A stretch of 64,000 nucleotides of DNA, from positions 1,426,001 to 1,490,000 of the forward strand of contig JAMXDE010000014.1 in assembly GCA_026770025.1 (NCBI GenBank), given 5' to 3'. The position numbers and the translations under genes are program-made. Shown piece after piece: positions 42,033-52,845 of the stretch. The DNA is from Craspedostauros australis. Taxonomy: Eukaryota > Bacillariophyta > Bacillariophyceae > Mastogloiales > Achnanthaceae. Position 1 is the first letter of the stretch. Each line of letters begins with the position of its first letter. The notes under the pieces are model-generated. The model saw nothing but the letters and a program-made list of their open reading frames with translations. It was not told the origin of the DNA and ran no database searches.

Positions 42033-44187
42033 ATGGAAATGCAGATGACAGACCCCATGCTTGAAGAGGCAGATGAACAGGAAATGGCAGCAGCAGCAAG
42101 TCTGGAGACATCACAAGCCAAAATTGTCCCAACGTGGAAGCGCCTCATTCACCAACTCCCTGTGCACGGTCTTACATGTGTACAGAGAGATCCAATCTGG
42201 TTCATGCTGCGGACCCTGTCATTCACAAGTTCGACAGGCTACAATCTTATCCACATTGTCATGAAGGCGAATGTGTGGTGCGCAAAGGAGGAGCCATGCG
42301 AGCTGAATCGCAGTGCTTGGTCCAGATTGGCCAAGCATCTTGGTGTTGATGTGGAGGCCAGATCGAAGGTGGCTGAGCAGCATGAAATCGAGTGCGCTAT
42401 GGAAAGCACTGTGCAGGAAAGGTACAGGCTGCTACTTGATCCAGATGCATCCACCCACATGCTCAAACAGTCCATTCTTGGAGCGATCAAAGATCATGAA
42501 CACCTGGGTGGCTTCATGTCCGAAGAAGGCGCGTGTCCTCTCATCCGCTTGTTTGCAGGGTGGAAACTATCTCATGGATTGAAGATCATGTGTTCCAAGC
42601 TCAATTGAGTACTGAAGGCGGAGATCAAGGGGCAACGAAGGTACTGTGCCATGACTAATGCAACTCTGAAAGAAGTATGTGCACCAAGAGGATTTCCAGA
42701 AGTGTTGTACAATTCCCACACAGACCCTTCCCTCCAAAAGAAGTTGTGGCAACATGACGTAGATCGGAACAAGCAACAATCTACAGCCCAACAACCATCC
42801 CAGAACAATGAAACGATTGCAAGCGAAGGCAATGTGAATGCTCCAGGAGGAGGGACACAATCACAGCCACAACCACAACCACAAACAGGCAACCTCCACA
42901 GCAGCAGTGCACCTCATGCAATCATGGACAGCCAGAGGACCAACCAAACTGACCTTTCTGCTGAGAATAGAAGCCTCAATGGAGAGCCAGATGACAGCAG
43001 CAACTCTCAACTGTTCCAGAGTGCACGAGGAGGTGAAAATGACTACATCTGTAACCCAGAAGCAAGATCTGATCCCAACAACAACAATGAGAGTGCCTTG
43101 CACAGAGGTGGTGGGGGTTACACTGATGAAACAGAGGTGGCGGTGGCCACGACTTCCACTGAATGTCACAATGCCAACAATGTGGATGGAAATGATGACA
43201 GAAATGCAACCTACACTTCTTTTGATTCTATTGACAATGTTGACACAATGGAAACTCTGAAAATGGATCTGGTAAGGTCTGTCTTGAAGGGATGGTTCAT
43301 GAAACTGCAGAAGGGAGAGCTGGGCTACTACACGCATCTTGGGCACAAGAATGAGCATCCGTTGAAGGAGGATGCAATGAGAACACCCTCCATTGATGGG
43401 CATGGAAGTCAAATCAAGGCATACTTCAATGCTGGCTTGGTTGAGAAGAAAGACAATCCGTATGCTTGGGCCTTGGTAGACTTCCTTGCAGTGATTGGAG
43501 ACCCCCATGATGACACCACAGACAAGGTCCATGTGGTTGAGACCAAAACAAGGGCAAAGAAGGGGACAAAACAAACTGAGGTTTCTCACTAGAATGGGGC
43601 TTCGAAATTGCATCAAGAGCTGTGAAATGCACATGCTGTGTGTGATTCCAACACAGCTTCATACCGGTCACTCTTCTGCAAGCAAGGTGAAAGGGTGCAG
43701 CTGTTGCATCATGCCTATGTGTATGGCATACCAAATACGCTGATGGTGATTGGTAAGTGCCCATACTTGAGACAATTTATGATGGCATGACATGACAGCA
43801 GAAGCTTGCCTGTCACAAGATGCAATATTCGAGCTTGCATCTCACCCAAATGGTTCTAAAATTGCATATTCTTGACTTCATGCTGCTCTCCGTTTGCATG
43901 TAACACCATACCTGATACTTGCACTGTTGGTATCACACATACCAATATATCGTCAAGGCAATAAAGAGGCAAAAATACTATGCAGCATCGCAACGACATT
44001 CGACAACGCCCTCATGCAAGCATACGGTGATGTCCTTGAAGATCTCTACAAGATAATCATTGATTTTGCATACTCTCCTGAACCAGATGCAGGCATGACA
44101 CCTTCTGAAAAGTTATTGCACTCATTCCTTGAAACAAACCCAGGGAGTGATAGTTCCAAAGGAGATGGCAAGTGTCGAACTGTGTGA
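42033..44187 (+). pseudogene. PD-(D/E)XK (YqaJ-like) nuclease gene with three in-frame stops
   Basis: One reading frame runs from ATG 42033 through IVPTWKRLIHQLPVHG, a TGA at 42606-42608, a Gln/Asn-rich linker and the nuclease-like part LKMDLVRSVLKGWFMKLQKG. WALVDFLAVIGD then VHVVETKTR give the D...ExK pattern of PD-(D/E)XK enzymes. Then come TAG at 43590-43592, TGA at 43623-43625, and ERVQLLHHAYVYGIPN, the Q-x-L-H-x-A block typical of YqaJ/lambda-exonuclease-like nucleases. A GTAAGT donor follows at 43752, and a downstream frame (FDNALMQAYGDVLEDLYKI) is probably the next exon. The frame is kept throughout, so decay was by nonsense mutations. Such nucleases accompany mobile elements; a link to the adjacent piggyBac is possible but unproven. 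Confidence 0.5.
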
Positions 44188-45166
44188 TCATTTGATGCTT
44201 TGCTGCAATGACCGCCAAATTGCTGTGTGTGTGATAACGACGAGCAGAAAAGAAAATGTGAGATGATGTGAACTTGTGACACATCTGCCGTGACTCACAA
44301 CAAACTGGACCAGAAGAGCACATGATGTGGCATGAAGAAGATTCCAACAATGACTTGGAATCTTCATGTCAGATGCATAACGAAACATTCAGTACCAAAG
44401 TCTACAGAGAATGAATCTTTATTTGTTGATTCGATAAGTTGAAAGATCCTGATACCATCCAAACACGAAGATGCGCGAAGAACAGATGGAATCAACGAAA
44501 GAGAGAGCTGAAATCAACACTATGTACTGTGTGTGTTCTCAACAATGAAACATGTGATTGAGGAAAGCTCTCAAGCATGTGAACAACAAGAAAGGCATGG
44601 ATTGACCGCGATGGAACCCAGACAACAACAACATCAGATGCAGCTACTGAACTCAACATCTCACAACCAGTCAATCAGAAATCTAACAACTAAACAACAA
44701 CAAGAAGAACTGCAACAATTCGAGTCTACTCTCCGTGCGCGGAGTTTTCTAACACTGGTCCTGCATATGTCTTCTGCTGTGGAAGGGTCATGGGACTGTT
44801 GCCACATCTTCTTCTCTCAACTTTGTGTTACAGTTTTTGACAATGGATGTGGACTGTCTGTTGTTGTGAGGAGGTGACACACACACGTATCGATGAAATA
44901 GATTGGCTTTCACATGAACTACAAAGTGAAACTCATTGACAACAGCATGAGACTTGTTTAAAAGCCAGTGCACACTGGGCGACTCTTGAGCTGCTTTGTT
45001 CGCAACTCCTGCGAATGTGATGGAGCATGGCATGTGTAGGCAAAAGGTAAATGTCGAAGAGCGGTGTAACATGACACTCCGCACTGTCCGCAGTGCGTGA
45101 TAGGCATCTTCCTGGGTTGCGATCTTGCGATGCAAAATGAATTACATCGTCACGACCCAAAAGAAG
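44188..45166. other. Gene-free stretch before tRNA-Trp copy 3
   Basis: 979 bp with only short open frames on both strands. No repeat seen elsewhere in the window except the 18-bp tRNA flank. Confidence 0.3.
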
Positions 45167-45239
45167 TGAGGCCAACCGGATTTGAACCGATGACCTTCGG
45201 GTCTGGAATCCGAAATTCTACCAACTGAACTATGGCCCC
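45167..45239 (-). tRNA. tRNA-Trp (CCA), copy 3
   Basis: Identical over 73 nt to the copies at 19528 and 25022. The 3' flank CACTTCTTTTGGGTCGTGAC is almost the same as that of copy 2. It lies 522 bp from the light-harvesting gene start, on the other strand. Confidence 0.9.
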
Positions 45240-45761
45240 ACCGTGTGGCTGATACGGTACAATGACAAAACATCATCGCTGATACTTTTGCGAAATTGTG
45301 TTCTCTCAGAAACTTTGTTCCTCTTTTCGTGTCCCGCCTCGTCTCAACTTGAGGTCTTGAGAAAAGGAAGATACGCAAGATACTCAACTGCAACTGACCA
45401 ATCCGAGCAAAGGCGACGTGCAACACGCAACACGCTGTCGGTTGGTGGTTCACGATTTTTGGCCTTCGTGACTGCTTCGTTTCCGTCACTGTTGCTGTCG
45501 TTGCTGTTGCCGATTCCGTCGTTGCGTTTGTCATCGTTACCTTCGTCATCTTTCGCTTCTCTCTCTTCAGCGTTGTGGTTGGTTTTCTGTGTGTGACGGT
45601 TCTGCTACCAATACTGTTGCTCTCTGTTGCTGTTGTGAAACGTCGTTGTGCAACATCGCCATCCAACCCCAAACCTCGTCCCAGCAACAGTCCAAAATCA
45701 TCAAACGTCCAACTCCCACAACCGTACAGTTTCACGCTCGACATCCAATTCGATTTCCAAC
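45240..45761 (+). promoter_or_regulatory. Probable promoter and 5' UTR region of the light-harvesting gene
   Basis: 522 bp between tRNA-Trp copy 3 and the LHC start codon. No gene. CGTTGTGGTTGG- and TGTTGC-rich sequence near 45480-45640; no specific light-response element could be identified by eye. Confidence 0.3.
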
Positions 45762-47443
45762 ATGAAGGTCCTTTCTCTCCTCGCTCTCGTCGGCTCCGCC
45801 GCTGCTTTCGCCCCAGCCGCCCAACAGGTTAGTTGCAGGACGCCGCTTCTTGGCGCATCTTCGGTTGTCGATTGATTCTGGAGATGGTGGTAGAGGACGA
45901 GCGGCCATGGGAATCATCGTTCATCCCTGGGTCGCGGTTGAACATGGATGCATTGGTTGTCGTTGCCTTTGCGTTTGTTTGTTGCTGCGTGCATTGTGAT
46001 GACCTCATTCAGATGAGGGCAGGTTCGTGGAAGCGTCCGGATTCATGGAGACGCCCCAACAACAACATCCACTGTGCTTGCGAGGGGACGGTTCATTGCC
46101 GAACGTAGGATGATGACGCAGATCATGCGCATGGTGTTGAGGATTGGTCAGCGAGGTCGAGGGGCGACGGCGCTGCATCATTTCGGGGACAGCACAACCA
46201 ACGTCAACACCACGCACTCGCGATGTTAGCTCATCGGCAACACACACGACATAGCAACGAATACAGACATGGCATAGCAGCATATGACTGGACAAGCTCG
46301 GATGATCATCAAGATGCAAGTTGAGCGAGGTCAGCTTGCGGACCACTTCAAGCACTTCACATTCAAGCAGAAGAGATGTGCGTGGCACAGGACAGCCCCA
46401 TTCGGCTCTTGGGGCAGCCTAGCTCAACACATCCGAATCAAGTGGGCATGTGAGCGCACCGCAAACTGTGAGAACCTTCTCGATCAGACGCGGACCCCAC
46501 TCTCCCAACGAACGTACTTCAACAAGGCCCCAAGTCGCATACGCACCCACAAGAAGCACGACGGCAACCACGACCAATGCCAGATTCATGTCTCATCCTC
46601 TTTACAGCAAGTGATCGCACGAGATGAATGGATGAATGAATGAAGCCCACCACCAGCAACGAATCCCATTGGAAGGCCATCACACATCCTCCGTGCCAAG
46701 CCTTCAGAAGTGTTGCCAGACGCATTTCTCCTCATTTCATCATCATCTCACATCAATACCACGTCATTCTCACCTTTTCCCCTCATTTCATCATCTCACA
46801 TGTTGAACTCCACCCATTTCTTCACCTTGCGCACTTTTTGTGTGCCAATCTGTGACCGCCATGACGACAATCAAACCCGCAACACCACCAACAGGCATCC
46901 AGCACACAGCTGGCTGGATCCCTCGATGAGATGGCCGGAAACACCGCTCCAATCAAGGCCTTCGACCCACTCTCCCTCGCCACCGTCGGAAGTGACGAGA
47001 CCCTTGCCTGGTTCCGCGCCGCCGAGCTCAAGAACGGACGCGTTGCCATGCTCGCCACCACCGGATACATCGTCCAGGCCTCCGGAATTCACTTCCCAGG
47101 CATGCTCAGCAGCGATGTCTCCTTCGAGAGCCTCTCCAGCATGAAGCCATTCCAGGCTTGGGATGCCGTCCCAGACAGTGGCAAGGCCCAGATCCTCGGA
47201 ACCATCTTCATCGCCGAGCTCGCCTCCGAGCGCCAGGGAGTCCACTACATGAAGGGAGGTTCCACCCCAACCATCGTCTTCCCACCAGTCGACTTCTCCG
47301 GTGTCAGCGAAGCCACACTCAAGACCAAGCAGGACCGTGAATTGAACAACGGACGCCTCGCCATGATCGCCATCATGTCCTTCATCGCTGCCAACGCCGT
47401 CCCAGGCTCCGTCCCAGCCCTCGCCGGACTCGACATGTTCTAA
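45762..47443 (+). CDS. Fucoxanthin-chlorophyll a/c-binding light-harvesting protein
   Basis: Plastid thylakoid antenna protein that binds chlorophyll a/c and fucoxanthin and passes energy to the photosystems. Exon 1 (45762-45827) encodes only the signal peptide, MKVLSLLALVGSAAAFAPAA, ending in the diatom A-F-A-P cleavage motif. A 1067-nt intron (GTTAGT...CAG) precedes exon 2 (46895-47443), which joins in phase 0. The total is 204 residues, normal for the family. Helix A (about 59-85) has the chlorophyll/ion-pair motif AELKNGRVAMLA, helix B is around 118-136 (ILGTIFIAELASE), and helix C (about 168-190) has RELNNGRLAMIAIMSF. It ends VPALAGLDMF. The sequence looks Lhcf-like rather than stress-type Lhcx; the subfamily is inferred. 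C-rich third codon positions suggest high expression. Confidence 0.95.
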
Positions 47444-47973
47444 ATGAGTCGTACTGTTGCGGGCTGCTGCACCCAAGCCCAAAACACACACACACGCCAA
47501 GGAAACCCAACCAACAGCAATCGGGTGTGTGCGGCATGCGCACGCCTGATTTCGTCGACTACCCATAGCGGATGAGATTAACTCCACTGTATAGAACAAT
47601 GGACCACGTCAAGTGGTACGCCAAAAAAACAAATGATCTGCTGCGAAGCTCCCTGTTGTTTGATGTAAATATGTGCATGTTCGGTTAGTTGGAAGATGTG
47701 GCGGGAACGTCATGTTGGTGCTATACGCTGGCATAGGACAGTGTTGGGAGCATAGCTTTGAGGTAGCTCAGCAACTTACACAGCTACAGTGTAAGCCAAC
47801 GTAGCAGCACCGTGATTCCCTTGGACAGAGCTTCATACCCGCAAGCACAGAGTCCCCTCCGACTACGAGAAAACAGACAACATGGATAGAGAGCACTCGT
47901 CATGACAAGACATACTCTACGCTTTCCCGTGTGATTGTACGAACTAGAACGAAGTCTACAGAGAATTGACATT
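47444..47973. other. Convergent 3' spacer between LHC and ribosomal protein P1
   Basis: 530 bp holding the two 3' UTRs. Short (CA)n run near 47484-47495. No gene. Confidence 0.4.
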
Positions 47974-49000
47974 CTAATAGTCGCCGCCTCCTTCATCTCC
48001 TCCGAACATGTCCATGCCGCCACCCAGGTCCATCTCTTCCTCTTCGACCTTTTCTTCTTCCTTCTCCTCTTCCTCAGCAGCAGCTTCACCTCCGGCTCCG
48101 CCGCCACCACCGCCTGAGCAACGCAAGTTCAATTCAATTTGATGTGCAAGGTATTGTGGAGATGAGTCGTCCGATTGGGAGCGCGAATGACATTGTCGCA
48201 AACAGGACATGAGAGGACAATAGAAAAGTGAGCTTTACGAATGCGTCGTGGTTTGTTCAATGGATACAAAAGTCTCGCCCCGCCATCCTAAGATCAATCA
48301 GCAGGACCCGCCGTCACGACTTGTCTGGTCCTTTCAAACAGGGACTCGAACGCCCACACATGCAGGCATCTTTCGCGTAAAACATACCTCCGCCTCCGGA
48401 GCCGCCTGGTGTAGCGATCAGCTCTCCAATCTTCTCTGGTGTGCCCAGGTAGTTGGCGAAGATAATTGGGTAGAAGGCCTCGACCTCAGTGTTGCCTGTG
48501 GCCTCGAGAAGGTTGTTGATCTGCTCGGATGTGACATCGGCCTGTGGTGTTGTGTGGTGTGGAGTGTATAATATTTGTGTTTGTTCGTTCGTCCGAAGCA
48601 CCCAAATGATTCCACACCAACATGACATGACCATCCATCAGCACGAGCAAGGTGCACGGTACACAGGAGTTGGAAACGTGGAAAGGACGTAGGGATGTCG
48701 GTGAGCACAAGTATGCTGATGTAGTGATTGTCAATTGCCACGATTTCAACTTGCTGTTTCTTCCAAGTATGCGCTGGTCGGAAATGGCGGACCATTCTGC
48801 AACGCCCAACAGCGAGGCGCAGAGCAGCGCTGATGCGGCTTCCACTTTCACATCTCTCGGGATCATACCGTCGATCCCAACACATCCATCATCGATCATG
48901 CAGCAACGCTTGGCTGGGAACGTACACCTCCATCGTAAAGGGCAAGGATTGCGAACGCCGTGGCGAACTCGTCCTTCTGGGCTTTGGTAAGGCTATCCAT
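47974..49000 (-). CDS. RPLP1: 60S acidic ribosomal protein P1
   Basis: Component of the lateral stalk of the large cytosolic ribosomal subunit, which recruits elongation factors. Three exons: 49000-48926 (MDSLTKAQKDEFATAFAILA), 48541-48388 and 48113-47974, with GTACGT/GTATGT donors and CAG acceptors; phases 0 and 1 join cleanly to 122 residues. The second exon carries the P1 signature DVTSEQINNLLEAT and FYPIIFANYLGTPE. The third is a Gly/Ala hinge, a Glu-rich stretch and the C-terminus DMFGGDEGGGDY, which differs from the animal/fungal MGFGLFD tail. Length is slightly above the usual 105-115. Confidence 0.93.
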
Positions 49001-49816
49001 CGTGAATTGGTATTGGTGTTGTTGTTGGTGGTGGTGGGTGTGTAGTAGTTGGTGTTGGGGATACAACGGAACACAGGCAGTTTAAGTCAAACGGAACGTG
49101 ACGGCTTGAGTTCTTTCAGGTTGTGTTTTTGGTTGATGTTGGCAGCTTCGGTTGATGTTGCTGTTGTCCTTGGTGCGGTTCCTTGGCGGCGCGGTTGCGT
49201 CCCTCCCTTCACCGTTTCCTTGGTTGGTTGACTGTTCGGCGGTGGGCACACAACAACGCCTCTTGTTGGGCGGAGACGAACAGAACCACCATGGCGCAAC
49301 GCGACTTACCGCCGTTACTATTTGGAATCGACTCACACGATCGTGGACTTATGAATTTAGACACTAATGGAGTACTATTGCGTTTCCACGTTTGGCCCAA
49401 ACAGGCATGTTGTTGGGAGATTCTATCGCAGAGTGCGGTTAGACCGACTCCACGCATCCTCCCAGATTATCATACCACAGAGTGCTTGTTCGGACGACAG
49501 CTCTTGGTGATGTACAATATGAGCGAGATGGGGGGAAGACAAGGATGTTGGTTGAGTATCTGTAGTTGTACTACAGTCGTATGATTGCTGCATGTATTGT
49601 CGTGCTTCTGCCCCATCTCCAAAGGTGATACATCCTCGCTGAGTCTATAGTAGTTGTGCCATGGCACAGTTGTACCGAATGCATGTCGAATTGAGCGATG
49701 TGTCTCCGCCAACACTATCCGAGAGAGAGGAGAACAGTAGCACTTTGCCACTATATTGCTCTGCTACATTCAGGATACTCGTAGTGTAATGGTTTGTTCT
49801 GTCTTTGGTTGTTTGC
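49001..49816. other. Intergenic region between RPLP1 and eIF2-alpha
   Basis: 816 bp upstream of P1 and downstream of eIF2-alpha (both on the minus strand). A GTTGTTGTTGGTGG run lies at about 49010-49050. No gene supported. Confidence 0.35.
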
Positions 49817-50827
49817 TTAGTCTTCCTCTGGCGCGTCTCCGTCGACCTCCTCGTTCTCCAATGCCAACCGATCCATCATCTGCTGAAGAGCGGTCTCCTC
49901 CTTGAGACTGACGGCCTTTGGCTCCATCTTGACATCCAGCTTGCCACCTTGCGCAGTGATATTGTCCTTGATGGTCTCGATGGATTTGTTGAGGAGGGCG
50001 ATGCCCGCCTCCTTCTCCAGCGTCGTCGTGGAGAGGACGTAGATCGGGGGAGCAATGAGCTTGATGCGGATCGGACTCTGCTCGTTGCCGACAGCCATGC
50101 CGGCCTGCAGCGCCGCGCGGATGGCGTCGATGCCGGCGTATGCAAAGCACGAAACCTCGATGTCACTGCGGATCTTTATTGGCTGCGGGGCGAGGCGTCT
50201 GAGGATGTACTTCTTGAGCTCCTCCCTCAAGTCGTCGGGGATGTCGAGGTCGGCGAGGGGATCGCCGGAGTTGCGGTCCTCGGAGATGGCGAGTTTGAAT
50301 GCGTCGAAGGCGTGGCCGTATTTCTTGTAGAGCGGCCAGCCGATCTTTTCGTAGAGGTCCTGGAGGAAGTACTTGCGGCGTTCCGCCAGATGCCGGAGGA
50401 CGCCGTGCACGGCCTTGGCCTTGTTGAAGCGCTCCTCGCAGGCGGCGACGTCCTCCGGCGACACTCGTCGCTTGCTGAGATCGATGTACCCCTTCTCCTT
50501 GTCCACGCGCAGCACCATGACGACCTCGCTGCGGCCGACGCGGATGAGCTTGTGGATGGATCGGATGCGGCGGCGGGACAGCTCGGACAGGAGGATCATT
50601 CCCTCGATGCCATCGTATTCCAGCAGCGACACGTAGGCGCCCATGTCGGCGATGTCCCGCACGTTCACCATGACCACGGACTCGATCTCCGGGTACTGGT
50701 TCTCGTAAAATCGGCAGTTCAGGTTCTTCTTGTCGTCCGCGATGTAGATGCGGAAGTCGCCCACGTCTTCGTCGTCCATCGTGGTGGGGACGGCGTCAAT
50801 CACCTTCTTCTCTCCTTCCTCTGTCAT
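49817..50827 (-). CDS. EIF2S1: Translation initiation factor eIF2, alpha subunit
   Basis: Regulatory subunit of the eIF2 GTPase complex that delivers initiator Met-tRNA to the 40S ribosome. Single exon, 336 residues. An acidic N-terminal extension of about 33 residues precedes the S1 domain (CRFYENQYPEIESVVMVNVR). GMILLSELSRRRIRS contains the conserved regulatory serine (Ser84 here, equivalent to Ser51 elsewhere), so stress-kinase control is probably retained. RVDKEKGYIDLSKRRVSPED is the end of the S1 barrel. A helical domain and the C-terminal alpha/beta domain follow (IEVSCFAYAGIDAI, LIAPPIYVLSTTTLEKEAG), ending in an acidic tail (NEEVDGDAPEED). Start at ATG 50827. It is divergent from TRM112 with 631 bp between start codons. 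Confidence 0.96.
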   Translation of the reverse strand: MTEEGEKKVIDAVPTTMDDEDVGDFRIYIADDKKNLNCRFYENQYPEIESVVMVNVRDIADMGAYVSLLEYDGIEGMILLSELSRRRIRSIHKLIRVGRSEVVMVLRVDKEKGYIDLSKRRVSPEDVAACEERFNKAKAVHGVLRHLAERRKYFLQDLYEKIGWPLYKKYGHAFDAFKLAISEDRNSGDPLADLDIPDDLREELKKYILRRLAPQPIKIRSDIEVSCFAYAGIDAIRAALQAGMAVGNEQSPIRIKLIAPPIYVLSTTTLEKEAGIALLNKSIETIKDNITAQGGKLDVKMEPKAVSLKEETALQQMMDRLALENEEVDGDAPEED

Positions 50828-50857
50828 GATAGAAGTTGTTGTTGCTGCTGCTGCTGC

Positions 50858-50891
<34 letters not shown>

Positions 50892-51458
50892 TGTCCTGCC
50901 GTGGCTATTGCGTTTCCTATTACCTGATTAGCTCTGTTCTATCTTGCACGTTTGGTGGAAGCTTGGTGTTGCAGCTGTTGCTTTGTGGATGTGGATGCAC
51001 AGAGCACTGCTCAACTCTATCTGGAGATGGTGGTGGCAAGAGGATCGATGGGGATCATCATGGTCAACCAAGAGAGAGAGAGGGAAGGAAGGAGCCAACA
51101 ACAACAACAGTAACATGCGAACAACCAACAATCTTCCTCATTTTGGGACGTGAGGTTTGGGCTGATCAGCTGCCACACGGACAAAGGTCAGACGACGCGA
51201 CACAAAACACAAACCGAGATCGACAAACTCCCACCCATCACGATCTCCATCCACCATCTGCAACTGCATCGGACGCAGACGACGCTGACGCAACGACACT
51301 GCGACAGAACAACCATCTCCAAGAGAGGCAGGATGCATGATACACGCAAAAGATCGTATGAGTACAAATCTGAGTAGCACAAGCACATCAATCGAAGCCA
51401 CCATCTCGCAATAGAATAATACCAATACGAATAATTACATCGTATAAAAGTCGCGAAG
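50828..51458. promoter_or_regulatory. Shared divergent promoter region of eIF2-alpha and TRM112
   Basis: 631 bp between two start codons on opposite strands. A (TGCTGT)n-type run lies at about 50837-50889 next to eIF2-alpha, (AG)n at about 51068-51080. No gene. Both neighbours serve translation, so co-expression from one region is plausible but not shown. Confidence 0.4.
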
Positions 51459-52196
51459 ATGAGATTACTCACGCACAACTTCCTTCAATCCAACGTGAAA
51501 GGGTGCGTACGAATACTCCACTTCTTCGAATGCGAAGCAAGATAGCGTGCTTCAGATGGAGTTGGTCTGAGACTTGCGCCTTGAATGGATTGCATTGAAT
51601 GAATGCATGAATAATGCATGCATGAATCCTCACCAGCTTCTATTACTATCCTCTTCAATCTTCCATTTGGTTCGGGATTCCTCCATCACCTGAAAATCGT
51701 CAATCGCAAATCATCAATCACCAAACCCACTCACCGAATCAATCCACCGATCGACCGACCGACTTGCAGAACGACCAAGGGTTACCCTCTCAGAATCGAA
51801 GCAAAGGAGGTCGTCATCGAGGATTCACCTGTCGACGCGGAACTGTTGGTGAAAATGATATCCAGGATGAAGTACGATGCCTTAGTTCAAGCTTATGATC
51901 AGGTGATCACCACGGCGGCTGCTGCAACAGCTGCTGCTGATACTGCCAAGAATGATGGTGATTCATCAAAGACATCCGCGGAGCAAATAAAACAGCTCGC
52001 TCCCGCTGCCAGCATGCCAAAGGAACCCCCAACGCAGGAAACGTTGCAGAATGATGCCACGATACAAAAGATCCTATACGATGCACTGTTCAATGTCCAC
52101 GTGATTACAGGGCAACTCATTTGTCCTGATACCGGCCGGAAATTCCCAATCAAGCAGGGCATACCGAACATGATCCTTCATGAAGACGAACTGTAG
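51459..52196 (+). CDS. TRM112: TRM112-like methyltransferase activator subunit
   Basis: Small zinc-finger-type partner that activates and stabilises several methyltransferases acting on tRNA, 18S rRNA and release factor eRF1. Exon 1 (51459-51502) encodes MRLLTHNFLQSNVK and splits a Gly codon. A 267-nt intron (GTGCGT...CAG) follows, and exon 2 (51770-52196) completes 156 residues. Family hallmarks are the N-terminal RLLTHN, GYPLRIEAKEVVI, and the C-terminal LICPDTGRKFPIKQGIPNML. Compared with the usual 120-135 residues there is an Ala/Ser/Lys-rich insertion of about 30-35 residues (AAAATAAADTAKNDGDSS) in the middle. Only one Cys of the usual zinc-binding set is seen near the C-terminus, as in animal homologues. 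Confidence 0.92.
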
Positions 52197-52845
52197 GAGT
52201 GTCGAGCGGGAGGCACCGAAGCGACGAGTACGAGATGCAAAAGGGAAATCCGCTGACTTCATGGCGATGTGCATGCTCCATGCGGTGTGGTCGATTTCAT
52301 GCACGCACACTGCATGTGCGGACAAGAACACCGAAGCCATACTCGAACACATAGTATCATCTACCATCCGTTCATCCAAATCAAGATATTCCACTTTAGG
52401 CAATCAGAATTCAAGCCATGCCATATTCAAACATAGATGCAGCCCGATGCCTGCGCCCACTTCCCACTATCGTAAGTTGCGTAGAGCATAACATAGAATA
52501 TATGGAATCGTAGTGCAGGGAGTTCCCCCTGCTTGCTGCCCGATCTCAGACATACGAGCTACGAGTACAGAGAGAGAGAGAGAGAGGTTCTGCGACTTGG
52601 AGCAAGGCGTCGGAATGTTGCTGAATGGATACTTCATTTTTTTTCGATTCGTGGATACGACAAGTCAGAAGCCAAATTTTGACCATGTTCTGGCATTCTC
52701 GTCAGTTGCGCGATCTCCACATCAACTGTTCGTTGCCCCCTGCTGCTCTGTTGCCTGCTCGACACATATCTGTTCGCCGGTTGCCCACAGAACTGACGAA
52801 AGCTTGCCCTCGCATCCAATCGCATCATTGCAATCAACGATCCTG
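52197..52845. other. Intergenic region between TRM112 and the histidine phosphatase
   Basis: 649 bp. The phosphatase frame is open back to 52513, but the sequence there (including an (AG)n run at 52569-52586) is not protein-like, so the downstream ATG is preferred. Confidence 0.4.

Noticed and set aside
46871..47599. 242-codon minus-strand frame over the light-harvesting gene
   Set aside because: Antisense shadow caused by strongly biased codon use of the LHC exon.
49805..51340. 511-codon plus-strand frame
   Set aside because: Antisense shadow of eIF2-alpha, which is unmistakable on the minus strand; it includes a poly-Cys run from the TGC repeat.
52513..52845. N-terminal extension of the histidine phosphatase
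   Set aside because: The extra residues include an (AG)n-derived ERERERF run and no signal or domain; the ATG at 52846 gives the expected distance to the RHG motif.
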